A stretch of 64,000 nt of DNA from Methylocystis sp. ATCC 49242 (GTDB lineage Bacteria; Pseudomonadota; Alphaproteobacteria; Rhizobiales; Beijerinckiaceae), in NCBI RefSeq assembly GCF_000188155.2, contig NZ_KE124770.1:1-64000 (forward strand), written 5' to 3'. The translations under genes were made by a program, and so were the position numbers. The notes under the pieces were generated by a model, which saw nothing but the letters and a program-made list of their open reading frames with translations, ran no database searches and was not told where the DNA came from. Position 1 is the stretch's first letter. The number at the start of each line of letters is the position of its first letter. Of this stretch, positions 34,295-43,260 are shown piece after piece.

Positions 34295-35950
34295 TCAGGC
34301 GCTCCGCTTGCGCGGAGCCAGGGGATGGTTGGACGTGGCGACCAGTTGATCGAGCCCGCGTATCTCGGCAAGACCGCCCTTGCCCCTGTAGTCCTCGCAG
34401 TAGTGATGAAGGTTCTCCATCACGGTGTGGTCGATCGAGGACGCTTGTGAAAGATCGAAGACGACGCATTTACCTTGCGGGATTCTCGAAAGATCGCTTT
34501 TGAGCGCGAGATAGTTGGCGAAGAAAGCCGCTCCCTTCACCTCGACATGAAACACGCCCGGCGCCCTCTCCTCGACGCTGCGACTGACTCCGAGGACGTC
34601 GCGCCAGTTGATGCTGCGCCAGAAATGGAAGAGAAATTCGGCAACGACGCCGATGGCGACCCCGATGAGAAGGTCGGTGGCGAGCACGCCGATTATGGTG
34701 ATCAGAAAGACGCCGAGCTGGTCCCAGCCGATCTCCAGCGTCTTCCTGAACTCATGGGGCGAAGCGAGCCGATAGCCGGTGAAGACGAGAAGCGCCGCGA
34801 GCGAAGCAAGCGGGATCTCATGGATCACATTGGGAAACAGGGCGACGAAGACGAGCAGGAACAGGCCGTGGAAGAAATTGGCCCATCCCGTGCGAGCCCC
34901 GTTGTTTATATTTGCGGAGCTGCGCACGATTTCCGCGATCATCGGCAGACCGCCGATCAGGCCGCAGATCGTATTGCCGACCCCGACGGCGGCGATGTCG
35001 CGATTTAGATCGGAGGCGCGCTTGTAAGGGTCCAGCTTGTCGACGGCGGCGGCGCTCAGAAGGCTTTCGAGGCTTCCCACCAGCGCGATCGCGAACACCT
35101 GCTGCCAGAACAGCCGCTCGCCGACCCGGGCGAAATCCGGGAAGGCGAATCCGGCCAGGAAATTCTGCGGAAGCGAAACAAGGAACTTCGGGCCGATCGT
35201 GTATTCGTGATGCGGCATAAACTCCGCATTCGGCAGGAACAGATAGATGTGTTCGTCATTGAGGTCGAAATATTGGGCGAGCGCCATGCCGACGACGACG
35301 ACGACCAGCGGCGCCGGGATCATTTTGAGACGGCGGTTGCTTACGAAGGTCCAGACGGCGAGAATCCCGATCCCGAGGAAACCGATGACCGCGACTTCGG
35401 GATTCATGTCCCTGAAGCTCGCCGGAATAGCCCCGATTGTCTGAAAAAGCGTCTGCGCCTCGGGCTTAACGCCGATCATGACGTGAATTTGTTTAGCCAT
35501 GATGATGATGCCGATGGCGGCGAGCATCCCATGCACGGCCGAGGACGGAAAGAAGGCGCTCATCTTTCCGGCCTTCATCACGCCCATGAGAATCTGAATA
35601 ATTCCTGCAAAGAAAACAGCCGCCAGCGTGTAGCGATATCCGGCCATCGCGTCGCCGGCGCCGAGTTCCTGAACCGAATCCAGAATGACGACGATAAGAC
35701 CCGCGGCCGGCCCCATGATCGTCACATAGGAGCCGTTGATACGAGACACGAGGACGCCGCCGACGATCGCGGTGATAATTCCCGCCTGGGGCGGAAAGCC
35801 GGACGCCATAGCGATGCCGAGACACAAGGGAAGGGCGATGAGAAAAACCAGAAAGCCCGACAGGACATCGACGCGCCAGTTCTGGAGAAGGCCGGGGATC
35901 CCGGTCAGGGGCGCCTCCGGCGAATGGCTGGAAGGTCTTGCATAGTTCAT
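34295..35950 (-). CDS. SulP-family anion transporter with STAS domain
   Basis: A 551-residue transporter. Early helices carry DVLSGFLVFLIALPLCLGIA and ASGFPPQAGIITAIVGG, and NGSYVTIMGPAAGLIVVI is the SulP core signature. A C-terminal STAS-like domain follows (about 445-535, GKCVVFDLSQASSIDHTVME). Its resemblance is to bicarbonate/sulfate-type SulP proteins, often found beside carbonic-anhydrase-like functions. I chose ATG 35950 (MNYARPSSHSPEAPL) rather than an upstream in-frame start at 36028, which adds a Cys/Arg-rich piece. It heads the Hyf-like operon, and a two-component system is transcribed divergently upstream. Substrate unknown. Confidence 0.85.
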   Translation of the reverse strand: MNYARPSSHSPEAPLTGIPGLLQNWRVDVLSGFLVFLIALPLCLGIAMASGFPPQAGIITAIVGGVLVSRINGSYVTIMGPAAGLIVVILDSVQELGAGDAMAGYRYTLAAVFFAGIIQILMGVMKAGKMSAFFPSSAVHGMLAAIGIIIMAKQIHVMIGVKPEAQTLFQTIGAIPASFRDMNPEVAVIGFLGIGILAVWTFVSNRRLKMIPAPLVVVVVGMALAQYFDLNDEHIYLFLPNAEFMPHHEYTIGPKFLVSLPQNFLAGFAFPDFARVGERLFWQQVFAIALVGSLESLLSAAAVDKLDPYKRASDLNRDIAAVGVGNTICGLIGGLPMIAEIVRSSANINNGARTGWANFFHGLFLLVFVALFPNVIHEIPLASLAALLVFTGYRLASPHEFRKTLEIGWDQLGVFLITIIGVLATDLLIGVAIGVVAEFLFHFWRSINWRDVLGVSRSVEERAPGVFHVEVKGAAFFANYLALKSDLSRIPQGKCVVFDLSQASSIDHTVMENLHHYCEDYRGKGGLAEIRGLDQLVATSNHPLAPRKRSA

Positions 35951-36447
35951 GCTGCCGATGGCTCCGCAAAGAAGGAGGAGGAGGGGGCTGGCGCGCGGCG
36001 GCGCCCGTCCGCAGGGGCATTCCCGCATTTCCGGCGCTCGTCCGCGACGACGCTGGCGCCGCTTTCAACAAAGCCGTTGAATTTTTCGTGCGCGCCAATG
36101 TATTTTGCCACAATAAGCTGCTGTTTTTTGAGCTGCCTTGCAGGCTTTTCCGGACGGGATCGGAACTCCCGCAAGCAAGCGTCCGCGAAATGGCGTCCTC
36201 GGCCACGAACAAAGCCAGGGTGCGGCCTCATTTTGTTTTTCCCGGTTGGGAGCAGCAACAGATCGACTTTTGCAGCTGGCCGTTTCCACAGTTTTTCGCG
36301 CTGCAAAAAAATGTTTCTGGCTCATGTCCCAAAAGTGGCGGCGCGCCATATTCGCCGGACAATAGGACGCAGGAGCGCTATAGGGCCGGTATCAGGTCGG
36401 GCCTGAAAATTTCGAGTCGACGCGAGCATTGGGAGGCTGATCAACAT
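35951..36447. promoter_or_regulatory. Divergent promoter region of SulP/Hyf-like operon and two-component system
   Basis: These 497 bases separate the divergent SulP and response-regulator genes. TTTTGCAGC at 36268-36276 is inverted as GCTGCAAAA at 36300-36308, a 9-base dyad with a 23-base spacer that could be an operator or a transcript hairpin. No further gene is visible; open frames here run antisense and lack family features. Confidence 0.45.
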
Positions 36448-37167
36448 ATGAACGATCGCATTTCGGTTCTGCTCGTGGAAGACGACGCCGAGATCGGCGA
36501 GCTTGTGTCTCGCTACCTTGAAAACAACGGGATGGACGTAACGCTCGTGGCGGACGGCGCGGCCATGGACGCCAGATTTTCGAAGGAAAGCTTCGATATT
36601 CTGATATTGGACCTGAACCTGCCCGGGGAGGACGGTCTTTCCATTTGCCGACGGGTTCGGACGACGCATGAAATTCCGATAATAATCCTCACCGCGAATG
36701 GCGAGGATGTGGAAAAGATTCTCGGTCTCGAAATGGGGGCTGACGACTACATCGTAAAGCCGTTCAATTCTCGCGAGCTGCTGGCGCGTGTGCGCGCGGT
36801 GCTTCGGCGGACCGAGGCGCGAGGCCGGATCGACGATCGATCGCCCCGCCAGGGATACCAGTTTCTTGGCTGGCGGATGGACCTGCTTTCGCGCGAAGTC
36901 GTTTCGCCCGAAGACACCAAGGTCGCAATGACCGGAGCCGAATTCGATCTTCTTCACGCCTTGTGCGAAAATCCCAATCGGGTGCTGACGCGGGATCAGC
37001 TCATCAGCATGACTCATGGGCCGACTTCGGGACCGTTCGAAAGAAGCATCGACGTGCTTGTCAGCCGCCTGAGACAGAAGCTGGAGAAGGACCCGAGAAA
37101 TCCCTCGATCATCCTGACCGTGAGGTCCGAAGGCTACCTGTTTTCGGCGCCGGTCACGCGAGGGTGA
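36448..37167 (+). CDS. OmpR-family response regulator
   Basis: A 239-residue DNA-binding regulator. The receiver domain has the acidic pair LLVEDDAEIG, the phospho-acceptor Asp in LDLNLPGEDG, and the Lys in DDYIVKPF. The C-terminal winged helix reads MTGAEFDLLHALCENPNRVL, TRDQLISMTHG and SIDVLVSRLRQKLEKDP. ATG 36448 follows GGGAGG at 36431-36436; a longer frame upstream to 35938 is not supported. The partner kinase starts 8 bases after its stop. Divergence from the SulP/Hyf-like operon makes that operon its most likely target. Confidence 0.93.
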   Translation: MNDRISVLLVEDDAEIGELVSRYLENNGMDVTLVADGAAMDARFSKESFDILILDLNLPGEDGLSICRRVRTTHEIPIIILTANGEDVEKILGLEMGADDYIVKPFNSRELLARVRAVLRRTEARGRIDDRSPRQGYQFLGWRMDLLSREVVSPEDTKVAMTGAEFDLLHALCENPNRVLTRDQLISMTHGPTSGPFERSIDVLVSRLRQKLEKDPRNPSIILTVRSEGYLFSAPVTRG

Positions 37168-37175
37168 GAGGCCTC

Positions 37176-38564
37176 ATGCGCCTGCTGTTCGTGGATCGTC
37201 TCGCCAGTCAGATCACGCTGCTGATATTGATCGCGATCGTGTGCTTCCAGACGATTGTGCTCGTTACATTCCATTTGCTCGACGTCGAGGGACGACGGCA
37301 CATTGTCGACCAGACCGATTTTGTCGCGAGCATCGTTCTCGCGCTGGACGCCGCGCCTGTTTCGGATCGGGGCAATCTGCTGTCGGGATTCTCGCACGCC
37401 GTTCCCTTCGCCAGTATCCACCTTCGCAGCGAACGCCCCAAAGCCGTCGAATTGGAGGATCGGGAATTCATCAGCGAGATTCGCCGCGTTCGCTCGGATC
37501 TCTGGCCCGACGCCGACATCTTCGCCGCGGCCGCACCCGGCGACGACGCGCCGGGCGTCATGGCGGTGGCTCTGCGCAAGGGAGGCTATGCGCTCATTTC
37601 GATCTTCCAGCATCGCAAGCCGCCGCGCTCCGTATGGCGATGGCTCTGGCAGCCCGAACCCGGCACGCCCTTCCTGCTGACGCCCTGGGCGCTCTCCGCC
37701 ATTCTTTTCTTCATATGCACGACAGTTCTCGTGCTTTGGGCCTCCAATGCGATCATCGCGCCGCTGGTCAATCTGGCCAGGCATGCGGAGCAGTTTCCAG
37801 GCGAGGCGGGAGGGCTGGCGCCGCTTCCCGAACGCGGCGCGCATGAAGTTCGGGAGCTCACGCGATCGATCAATCGAATGCAGGAACGAATTCGTTCGAT
37901 GATCGCCGCAAGAACGCGAGCGCTCGCCGCCGTCAGTCACGATCTGAAGACGATCATCACACGGCTAAACCTGCGCATGGAGTTCGTCGCGCCTGGCGAG
38001 CTTCGAGAAAAAATGCTTCGCGACATCAATCTGATGGATGCGATGCTGCGCAAGAACCTGCAATATTTGCGGGCTGAAAGCGACCGGTCGGACTATTCGC
38101 TGATCGATCTCGACAGCGTTCTCCAGACAGTCACAGACCAGTTTTGCGACATCGGCCACGAAGTTGTCTATCACGGCGGCGGCAGACAAATGGTGATGGG
38201 ATCGATGACGGATCTGCAGCGGATTTTTTCCAATCTGGTCGAAAACGCCACCCATCACGCCAGCCGGATTGAAATCGCGATTTCCGAGGCGACGCCGAAA
38301 AACCTTCACGTCGACGTAATAGACAATGGCCCGGGAATGCCTCCCGAGCAAAAAGCGGCGGCGTTTGAGCCTTTCGTGCGTGGCCAACCCGGGCGCACGA
38401 TCGACAATCACAGTGGCTTCGGGCTGGGTCTGTCAATCGTTCGCTCGCTCGTCGAACGCCATGGCGGGTCAGTCGAACTGCTGGACGCCGAGCCGCACGG
38501 CCTGATCGCGCGGGTTACTCTTCCGCGCGCAAGCGGTCCTGTCGGTTCGGGCGTTTTCGAGTAG
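37176..38564 (+). CDS. Membrane sensor histidine kinase (EnvZ-type)
   Basis: A 462-residue kinase. One helix at the start (ITLLILIAIVCFQTIVLVTF), a periplasmic sensor region of about 120 residues, a second helix (ALSAILFFICTTVLVLWASN) and a HAMP linker come first. The DHp domain has the phospho-accepting His in AAVSHDLKTIITRLNLRME. The ATPase domain has NLVENATHHA, DVIDNGPGMPPEQ and GFGLGLSIVRSLVERHGG. ATG 37176 (MRLLFVDRL) follows the regulator stop by 8 bases; a start further upstream would overlap the regulator without reason. The stimulus is unknown. Confidence 0.9.
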   Translation: MRLLFVDRLASQITLLILIAIVCFQTIVLVTFHLLDVEGRRHIVDQTDFVASIVLALDAAPVSDRGNLLSGFSHAVPFASIHLRSERPKAVELEDREFISEIRRVRSDLWPDADIFAAAAPGDDAPGVMAVALRKGGYALISIFQHRKPPRSVWRWLWQPEPGTPFLLTPWALSAILFFICTTVLVLWASNAIIAPLVNLARHAEQFPGEAGGLAPLPERGAHEVRELTRSINRMQERIRSMIAARTRALAAVSHDLKTIITRLNLRMEFVAPGELREKMLRDINLMDAMLRKNLQYLRAESDRSDYSLIDLDSVLQTVTDQFCDIGHEVVYHGGGRQMVMGSMTDLQRIFSNLVENATHHASRIEIAISEATPKNLHVDVIDNGPGMPPEQKAAAFEPFVRGQPGRTIDNHSGFGLGLSIVRSLVERHGGSVELLDAEPHGLIARVTLPRASGPVGSGVFE

Positions 38565-38802
38565 CGTTTTAACCGGCCGTTTTCTTTCTCCAGGCCCGAA
38601 TTGTCGGAGTAGATTGAAATGCGCCTGCGCCAGACTTGCGGCGGGGCCTCGGCGCGGCGCCCCGTCACAACCTCCTGAACGTCCCCGGCTCGCAGGCCGG
38701 AGGCAGTCAACGAAACGCTGACGGCCTTCGCGGCTTCTGACGGGCTGTCATTTTCGCGCCGGACGTGCAAATCTGCGCGGCGATCCCTGCGTGAAAGGTC
38801 AA

Positions 38803-40803
38803 ATGGCTTTCGACGGTCGCCTGTCTGCAACCCGGGCCGGAAAACTCGGCCTGAACACGGTCTTCACGCTCGGGATCGCCGTCTCGGTCATTCCCGTCCT
38901 GCTGTTCATCCTGACCTTCGGCTATTCACGACTCTCGGCCGCCGGCCGCGCATTGCTCGAGGAGCGCGTCGCCCAGTCGCAGCGCGCGATCATCGCCTCG
39001 ACATATAATTTCTTCGGCGTCGTCGAGACCGGCATCGGCGCCGTGGCGCAGTTCGCCGCAGCCGATCCGAATTTCTTCAGGAAAAACGAAAGTCGCGACA
39101 TTCTCTATCAGACATTGCGGCCGATCCCGCAGGTCGATGCGCTCTATGTGAGTTTCGAGGACGGATACCATCGCGTCGTCACGCGCATCGACGAGGACCG
39201 TCGCAGCGCCGATCCGAGAATTCCGCCGCAGGCCATGTGGCATTCGAGCTATGTCGACGCCTATTCCGCAGGCGCGGACCGGCGGCGCCGGCGCACTTTC
39301 TTCGACGTCTGGCCGCATGTCTTGAAGGCCTATGACGAGGAGACGACGCTCGACATGCCTGCGACGCCACAATACCGGCTCGCGAGGGAGCGCCGCGCCT
39401 TCGTCATGACCGATCCCTCGATCAACCCCGACACGGGCTATCCGGTCATCGCGCTTTCAAGCCCCATTCTCGTTTCCGGCGCATCCGGCGCCGAAAACGA
39501 ATCCTTCATCGGCATTGTCGCCGCCAATGTGACCATGCAGATGCTTTCGGAGTTTCTGAAAGCCAACCAGGCGAGCCGCAACAGCCTCACGCTCATCGTC
39601 GACGCGGACGGCCGAATCTTCGCGCATCCCGATCCGGAAAAGGCGCGGCGCCGGACCGAAAAGACGCTGGAGTTCGCCACGCTCGACAACACCGCCGACA
39701 GCCGCATCCGTCAGGCGGCTGTGAAGCGGCGCGAGCTGGGGCGCGACGCCTTCCGCTTCACGAGCGCGGAAGGCGAGGAGCTGAACGTCTCCTTTCTGGG
39801 CTTTCCCGCCGAGTTCGGGCGCCCCTGGCAGGTCGTGGTCATCACGCCGACCGACGATTTCATCGGCGAACTGAAGGCGACGAGCCATGTCATCGCCCTT
39901 GTGACGAGCCTTGCCCTGCTGCTGGGGATGCTGCTGATCTATCTCCTGTCGCGCAGCCTTTCTCAGTCGATCCGCAGCCTCACGCGGCAGTCGCACGAAA
40001 TACAGGCGCTCCGCTTCGCGCCGGCGCAGACGCGCGCTTCGCCCATCCGGGAAATATCCGACCTGCAACAAGGCTTCGCGCTGTTGCGCAACGCGCTGCA
40101 GACCTTCGTGCAATATGTGCCGACGGATCTCGTGCGCACGCTCGTCAGCTCCAACCAGCCGCTGGGGCTCGGCGTCGAGTCGCGCAACCTGACCGTCTTC
40201 TTCTCCGATCTCGAAAATTTCTCCACCCTCGCGGAAGCGATGGACGCCGACGAACTGTTGCTTCAGGTGTCGCAATATTTCTCGACCGTCACAGGAGCGG
40301 TCGGCGAGGAGGGGGGCACGGTCGACAAATTCATCGGCGATTCCGTCATGGCCTTCTGGGGCGCGCCGCTCTCCATGGAGGACCATGCGCTTCGCGCCTG
40401 CGCCGGAGCCCTGCGCGCGGCGCGGCGAATGGAAAGGCTCAATCGGGAATGGGCCCGTGAGGGCCGCGCGCAGATGCGGCTGCGCATCGGGCTCAATACG
40501 GCGCATGTTCTCGTCGGCAATGTCGGCTCGTCCGAGCGGATGAGCTATACGGCGATGGGCGATGGCGTGAATGTCGCCTCGCGGCTCGAACGCATGAACA
40601 AACGCTTCGGCACGACGATCTGCATCGCCGACAGCGTGCTGGCGGCGGCGGGCGCGCGCCTCGTCGTACGCGATCTCGACGTGGTGACGGTCGAAGGCCG
40701 CAGCACGCCGTTCCGCATTTATGAACTGCTGGGACTGAGGGATAGCGACGACCCCGAACTCGCGCCGCCGCCCGCAGTCCCCGCGCGACAGGAATCGCTC
40801 TAA
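38803..40803 (+). CDS. Membrane adenylate/guanylate cyclase with extracytoplasmic Cache-type sensor
   Basis: A class III nucleotide cyclase of 666 residues. A first helix (VSVIPVLLFILTFGYSRLS), an extracytoplasmic Cache-like sensor of about 300 residues, and a second helix (VTSLALLLGMLLIYLLSRSL) with HAMP-like linker come first. The C-terminal catalytic domain has both metal aspartates (VFFSDLENFSTL, KFIGDSVMAFWGAP) and MGDGVNVASRLERMNKRFG with the transition-state Asn and Arg. ATG 38803 follows GAAAGG; GTG 38791 is an alternative. The product could feed the cNMP-binding SulP transporter at 1808. The stretch 38565-38802 holds no visible gene. Confidence 0.9.
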   Translation: MAFDGRLSATRAGKLGLNTVFTLGIAVSVIPVLLFILTFGYSRLSAAGRALLEERVAQSQRAIIASTYNFFGVVETGIGAVAQFAAADPNFFRKNESRDILYQTLRPIPQVDALYVSFEDGYHRVVTRIDEDRRSADPRIPPQAMWHSSYVDAYSAGADRRRRRTFFDVWPHVLKAYDEETTLDMPATPQYRLARERRAFVMTDPSINPDTGYPVIALSSPILVSGASGAENESFIGIVAANVTMQMLSEFLKANQASRNSLTLIVDADGRIFAHPDPEKARRRTEKTLEFATLDNTADSRIRQAAVKRRELGRDAFRFTSAEGEELNVSFLGFPAEFGRPWQVVVITPTDDFIGELKATSHVIALVTSLALLLGMLLIYLLSRSLSQSIRSLTRQSHEIQALRFAPAQTRASPIREISDLQQGFALLRNALQTFVQYVPTDLVRTLVSSNQPLGLGVESRNLTVFFSDLENFSTLAEAMDADELLLQVSQYFSTVTGAVGEEGGTVDKFIGDSVMAFWGAPLSMEDHALRACAGALRAARRMERLNREWAREGRAQMRLRIGLNTAHVLVGNVGSSERMSYTAMGDGVNVASRLERMNKRFGTTICIADSVLAAAGARLVVRDLDVVTVEGRSTPFRIYELLGLRDSDDPELAPPPAVPARQESL

Positions 40804-40804
40804 A

Positions 40805-40847
40805 GCGCGTTCAGGAAAAGTGTAGGCGGTTTTCCGTTTGAACGCGC
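40805..40847 (-). repeat. 43-bp palindromic repeat, copy 3 (inverted orientation)
   Basis: Read on the minus strand this unit aligns with the copies at 17305 and 18058: GCGCGTTCAAAC, GGAAAACCGCCTAC, TTTTCCTGAACGCGC. It begins directly after the cyclase stop codon, again at a transcript end. Confidence 0.75.
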
Positions 40848-40890
40848 GACAAGATTTGAAGCGAGAGCAAATTCGCCGAATTTGCTCTAG

Positions 40891-41753
40891 AGGGTGTTAT
40901 GTACTTTGGTGATTGATTGTCTTAGTAGAATCGGATGTCTCCGATTCGCAAACCTTATCCGTCTGACGTCAGCGACGAAGAATGGTCGCTGGTTGCGCCT
41001 TATCTGACGCTCATGGACGAAGGCGCGCCGCAGCGTCAACATTCGCTGCGCGAGCTGTTCAACGGCCTGCGTTACGTGCTGCGCTACGGCATCGCCTGGC
41101 GCGCCATGCCCAACGATCTGCCGCCATGGTTCGCCGTGTATCAGCAATCGCAGCGCTGGCTGTCGGCGGGCGTGTTCGAGGCGCTTGCGCAGGATCTGCG
41201 CGCCCAGTTGCGCGTCGCTTCCGGGCGGGCGGCGGAGCCGACGGCGGCGATCATCGACAGCCGCACCTTGCGCTCGACCCCTGAGAGCGGCCCACGAGCG
41301 GGCTATGACGGCGCGAAGCGAAAGCGCGGCTCGAAGCTGCACATGGCAGTCGACACATTGGGCCATTTGCTGGCGTTGCATGTCACGCCGGCGAATGTCG
41401 ATGACCGCGCCGAGGTCGGCAAGCTCATCGCAGCCGTGCAGGATGTGACAGGCGAAAGCGTCGAACTCGTTTATGTCGATCAGGGCTACACCGGCGAAAA
41501 GGCGTCCGAGGCGGCGAAGGCGCAAGGCGCCGAACTGTGCGTCGTCAAACTTGCCGAAGCGAAGAAGGGCTTCGTGTTGCTGCCCAAGCGCTGGGTGGTC
41601 GAGCGTTCATTCGCCTGGGCGACGCGATGCAGGCGGCTCGTCAAAGACTACGAGCGCTATGCTCAGACCCTCGCAGGACTCCACGTCGTCGCCTTCGCAT
41701 GTCTCATGCTCAAGCGCGCAGCAGATTTCATGATCCAAGGTGCATAACACCCT
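40891..41753 (+). mobile_element. IS5-family insertion sequence, 863 bp, complete
   Basis: The terminal inverted repeats are AGGGTGTTATGTACTTTGG (40891-40909) and, at the far end, CCAAGGTGCATAACACCCT (41735-41753), matching at 17 of 19 positions. A CTAG target duplication flanks it (40887-40890 and 41754-41757). It holds one intact transposase gene. It landed exactly at the stop codon of the VOC-protein gene, whose TAG is preserved within the duplication. Intact ends and frame suggest recent insertion. Confidence 0.88.
40935..41747 (+). CDS. IS5-family transposase
   Basis: A 270-residue DDE transposase. The N-terminal IS5-type domain reads SDEEWSLVAPYLTL, RELFNGLRYVLRYGIAWRAM and PPWFAVYQQSQRW. 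The catalytic core includes AAIIDSRTLRSTPESG (first Asp), VYVDQGYTGEKA (second Asp) and KRWVVERSFAWATRCRRL (Glu in the YREK-like region). It is encoded in one uninterrupted frame, without the frameshift of some IS5 relatives, and fills almost the whole element. Confidence 0.93.
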   Translation: MSPIRKPYPSDVSDEEWSLVAPYLTLMDEGAPQRQHSLRELFNGLRYVLRYGIAWRAMPNDLPPWFAVYQQSQRWLSAGVFEALAQDLRAQLRVASGRAAEPTAAIIDSRTLRSTPESGPRAGYDGAKRKRGSKLHMAVDTLGHLLALHVTPANVDDRAEVGKLIAAVQDVTGESVELVYVDQGYTGEKASEAAKAQGAELCVVKLAEAKKGFVLLPKRWVVERSFAWATRCRRLVKDYERYAQTLAGLHVVAFACLMLKRAADFMIQGA

Positions 41754-42146
41754 CTAGACGCCGGGGCTTTCCGCGGCGGCGAAGTCGACCTCGATCTTCG
41801 CGCCATTGGGATCGAGGAAGAAGAGTTGCCAAACGCCGGCGCAATGTCCGCCTTCCGGCAATCTCCGCAGCTCATACGCCACGTCGCGCGCCCTCAGCTT
41901 TTCGAGACAGGCGGGAAGGCCCTCGCCCCAGAAGGCGACATGGTCTAAGACGCCGCCGCCCGCGGGCGCGTCCGGCCGCTCGACGAGATGCAACGCCGCC
42001 CGCTCCCCGGCATAAAGCCAGGCGCCGGGGAAATCGAAGGCCGGCCGAGGCCCCGGCGCGAGGCCGAGAATATCGCCGTAGAAAGCGGCCGAGCCTTTCG
42101 CATCCCGTGTGAGAATGGTGAAATGATCCATTCGGACAATCGTCAT
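41754..42146 (-). CDS. VOC-superfamily (glyoxalase/bleomycin-resistance fold) protein
   Basis: A 130-residue single VOC domain starting MTIVRMDHFTILTRDAKGSA, with FYGDILGLAPGPRP, LHLVERPDAP, LDHVAFWGEGLP and the C-terminal FFLDPNGAKIEVDFA. The His in MDHF and the Glu in IEVDF fit the metal positions. Related proteins include dioxygenases, lyases and resistance proteins; the substrate is unknown. Its TAG stop lies in the CTAG duplication of the IS element, so its 3' end is intact. ATG 42131 is an alternative start. Confidence 0.82.
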   Translation of the reverse strand: MTIVRMDHFTILTRDAKGSAAFYGDILGLAPGPRPAFDFPGAWLYAGERAALHLVERPDAPAGGGVLDHVAFWGEGLPACLEKLRARDVAYELRRLPEGGHCAGVWQLFFLDPNGAKIEVDFAAAESPGV

Positions 42147-42408
42147 GAGCGTCCCCGATTTGCCGCCCTCATCATAACCCGCATTCGATCCCGCGTCCTC
42201 CCGGTAAGTGTTTCACGCGTCGTCGCGCTCATCATCGCGATATCTTTGAAACCACGAAAGGCGCCTTCGGGCTAACGCCAGATTCATTGGCGAGAAAAAC
42301 ACGAGACGGAAAGCCCGGCCTTGACCCCGGCATGAGCGCCGAAACATAAATCGATCTCGGTCGCCTCCCGGTGAGAAAACCGGGTCAAATCCTCGCGGAA
42401 ATCAACAA

Positions 42409-43260
42409 ATGTCTCTCGGGACGCTCACTGAACACGCAGACGAGCTTTTTGTCGCGAAATATGTAAACTCCTCCGCGCATTTCGCGCCTGATCTCCCGAC
42501 GCTCGAGAGCAGCCTTCGCTCCTTCTCGCGGATGGACGAGGCGCGCGAAGCCCTTGCGGCGCTCGGAGGCCGCGCCTCCTGCCTCATTCAGGGATATACG
42601 GCTCCGCAGAATGTCGAGGCGCTGCGGCGCCGTTTGTCGGAGGCGGGCGTCGCGCGCGCCGACGTCGTCGCGGTCGATCTTCTCGATCTCCCGCGCATCT
42701 ACGATCGTCTCGGCGTCGGCATCCCAGATGTCGACTTTCTGCAGGGCGACGCCTGCGATCTTTCGGCGCTGATCGCGGACGCGGTCTTCGACATCGTCAT
42801 TCAGGACTTCACGCTCAACTGCCTGCCGCCGGTCCTGGCGCCCAAACTGTCGCGCGAGGCGCAGCGCGTGCTGAAAGCCGACGGTTTTGCGATGGTCAGT
42901 TTCACCGACGCGACCGGATTGCGCGAGCGTCCCGTGCTTCCCGCGACGAACGCGCTGCTGCGCCATGGCGTCGAATGGACATCGACGTTGACGGGACTGA
43001 TGGACGCGGCGGAGTCCGGCAGCCATTTCGATGAACTCTCAGCCGGCCTCATGGGCGCAACGCTCGCCGCGGGCGCCCGGGGCGAGCTGATTTTCGTCAC
43101 GCCGCCGTCCGGACGCTTCGAGTTCTTCGCGCCCGCCGACTCTACTTTCGAGATGCTGCGCCACGCGGGATTTCACTGCGTCGCCTTCGATCGCAGCATC
43201 GGGATCGATCCCGCCGGATTGCAATGCGCGCGATATCGCTGCCTGCTGCGCCCGATCTAG
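42409..43260 (+). CDS. SAM-dependent methyltransferase (class I fold)
   Basis: A 283-residue protein with a class I methyltransferase core. The first strand region is poorly conserved (ASCLIQGYTAPQNVEALRRR). It is followed by ADVVAVDLLDLPRIYDRLG (acidic end of strand 2), VDFLQGDACDLS, and the post-core VFDIVIQDFTLNCLPPVLAP with KLSREAQRVLKADGFAMVSF. The typical GxGxG loop is degenerate (LIQGYTAP), so binding should be tested. It converges on the Mur ligase-NRPS gene with 4 overlapping bases at the stops, hinting at related function. Confidence 0.7.
   Translation: MSLGTLTEHADELFVAKYVNSSAHFAPDLPTLESSLRSFSRMDEAREALAALGGRASCLIQGYTAPQNVEALRRRLSEAGVARADVVAVDLLDLPRIYDRLGVGIPDVDFLQGDACDLSALIADAVFDIVIQDFTLNCLPPVLAPKLSREAQRVLKADGFAMVSFTDATGLRERPVLPATNALLRHGVEWTSTLTGLMDAAESGSHFDELSAGLMGATLAAGARGELIFVTPPSGRFEFFAPADSTFEMLRHAGFHCVAFDRSIGIDPAGLQCARYRCLLRPI

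Noticed and set aside
36963-37175. Longer start of the histidine kinase
   Set aside because: It overlaps the response-regulator winged helix and adds charged, non-membrane sequence ahead of the first helix.
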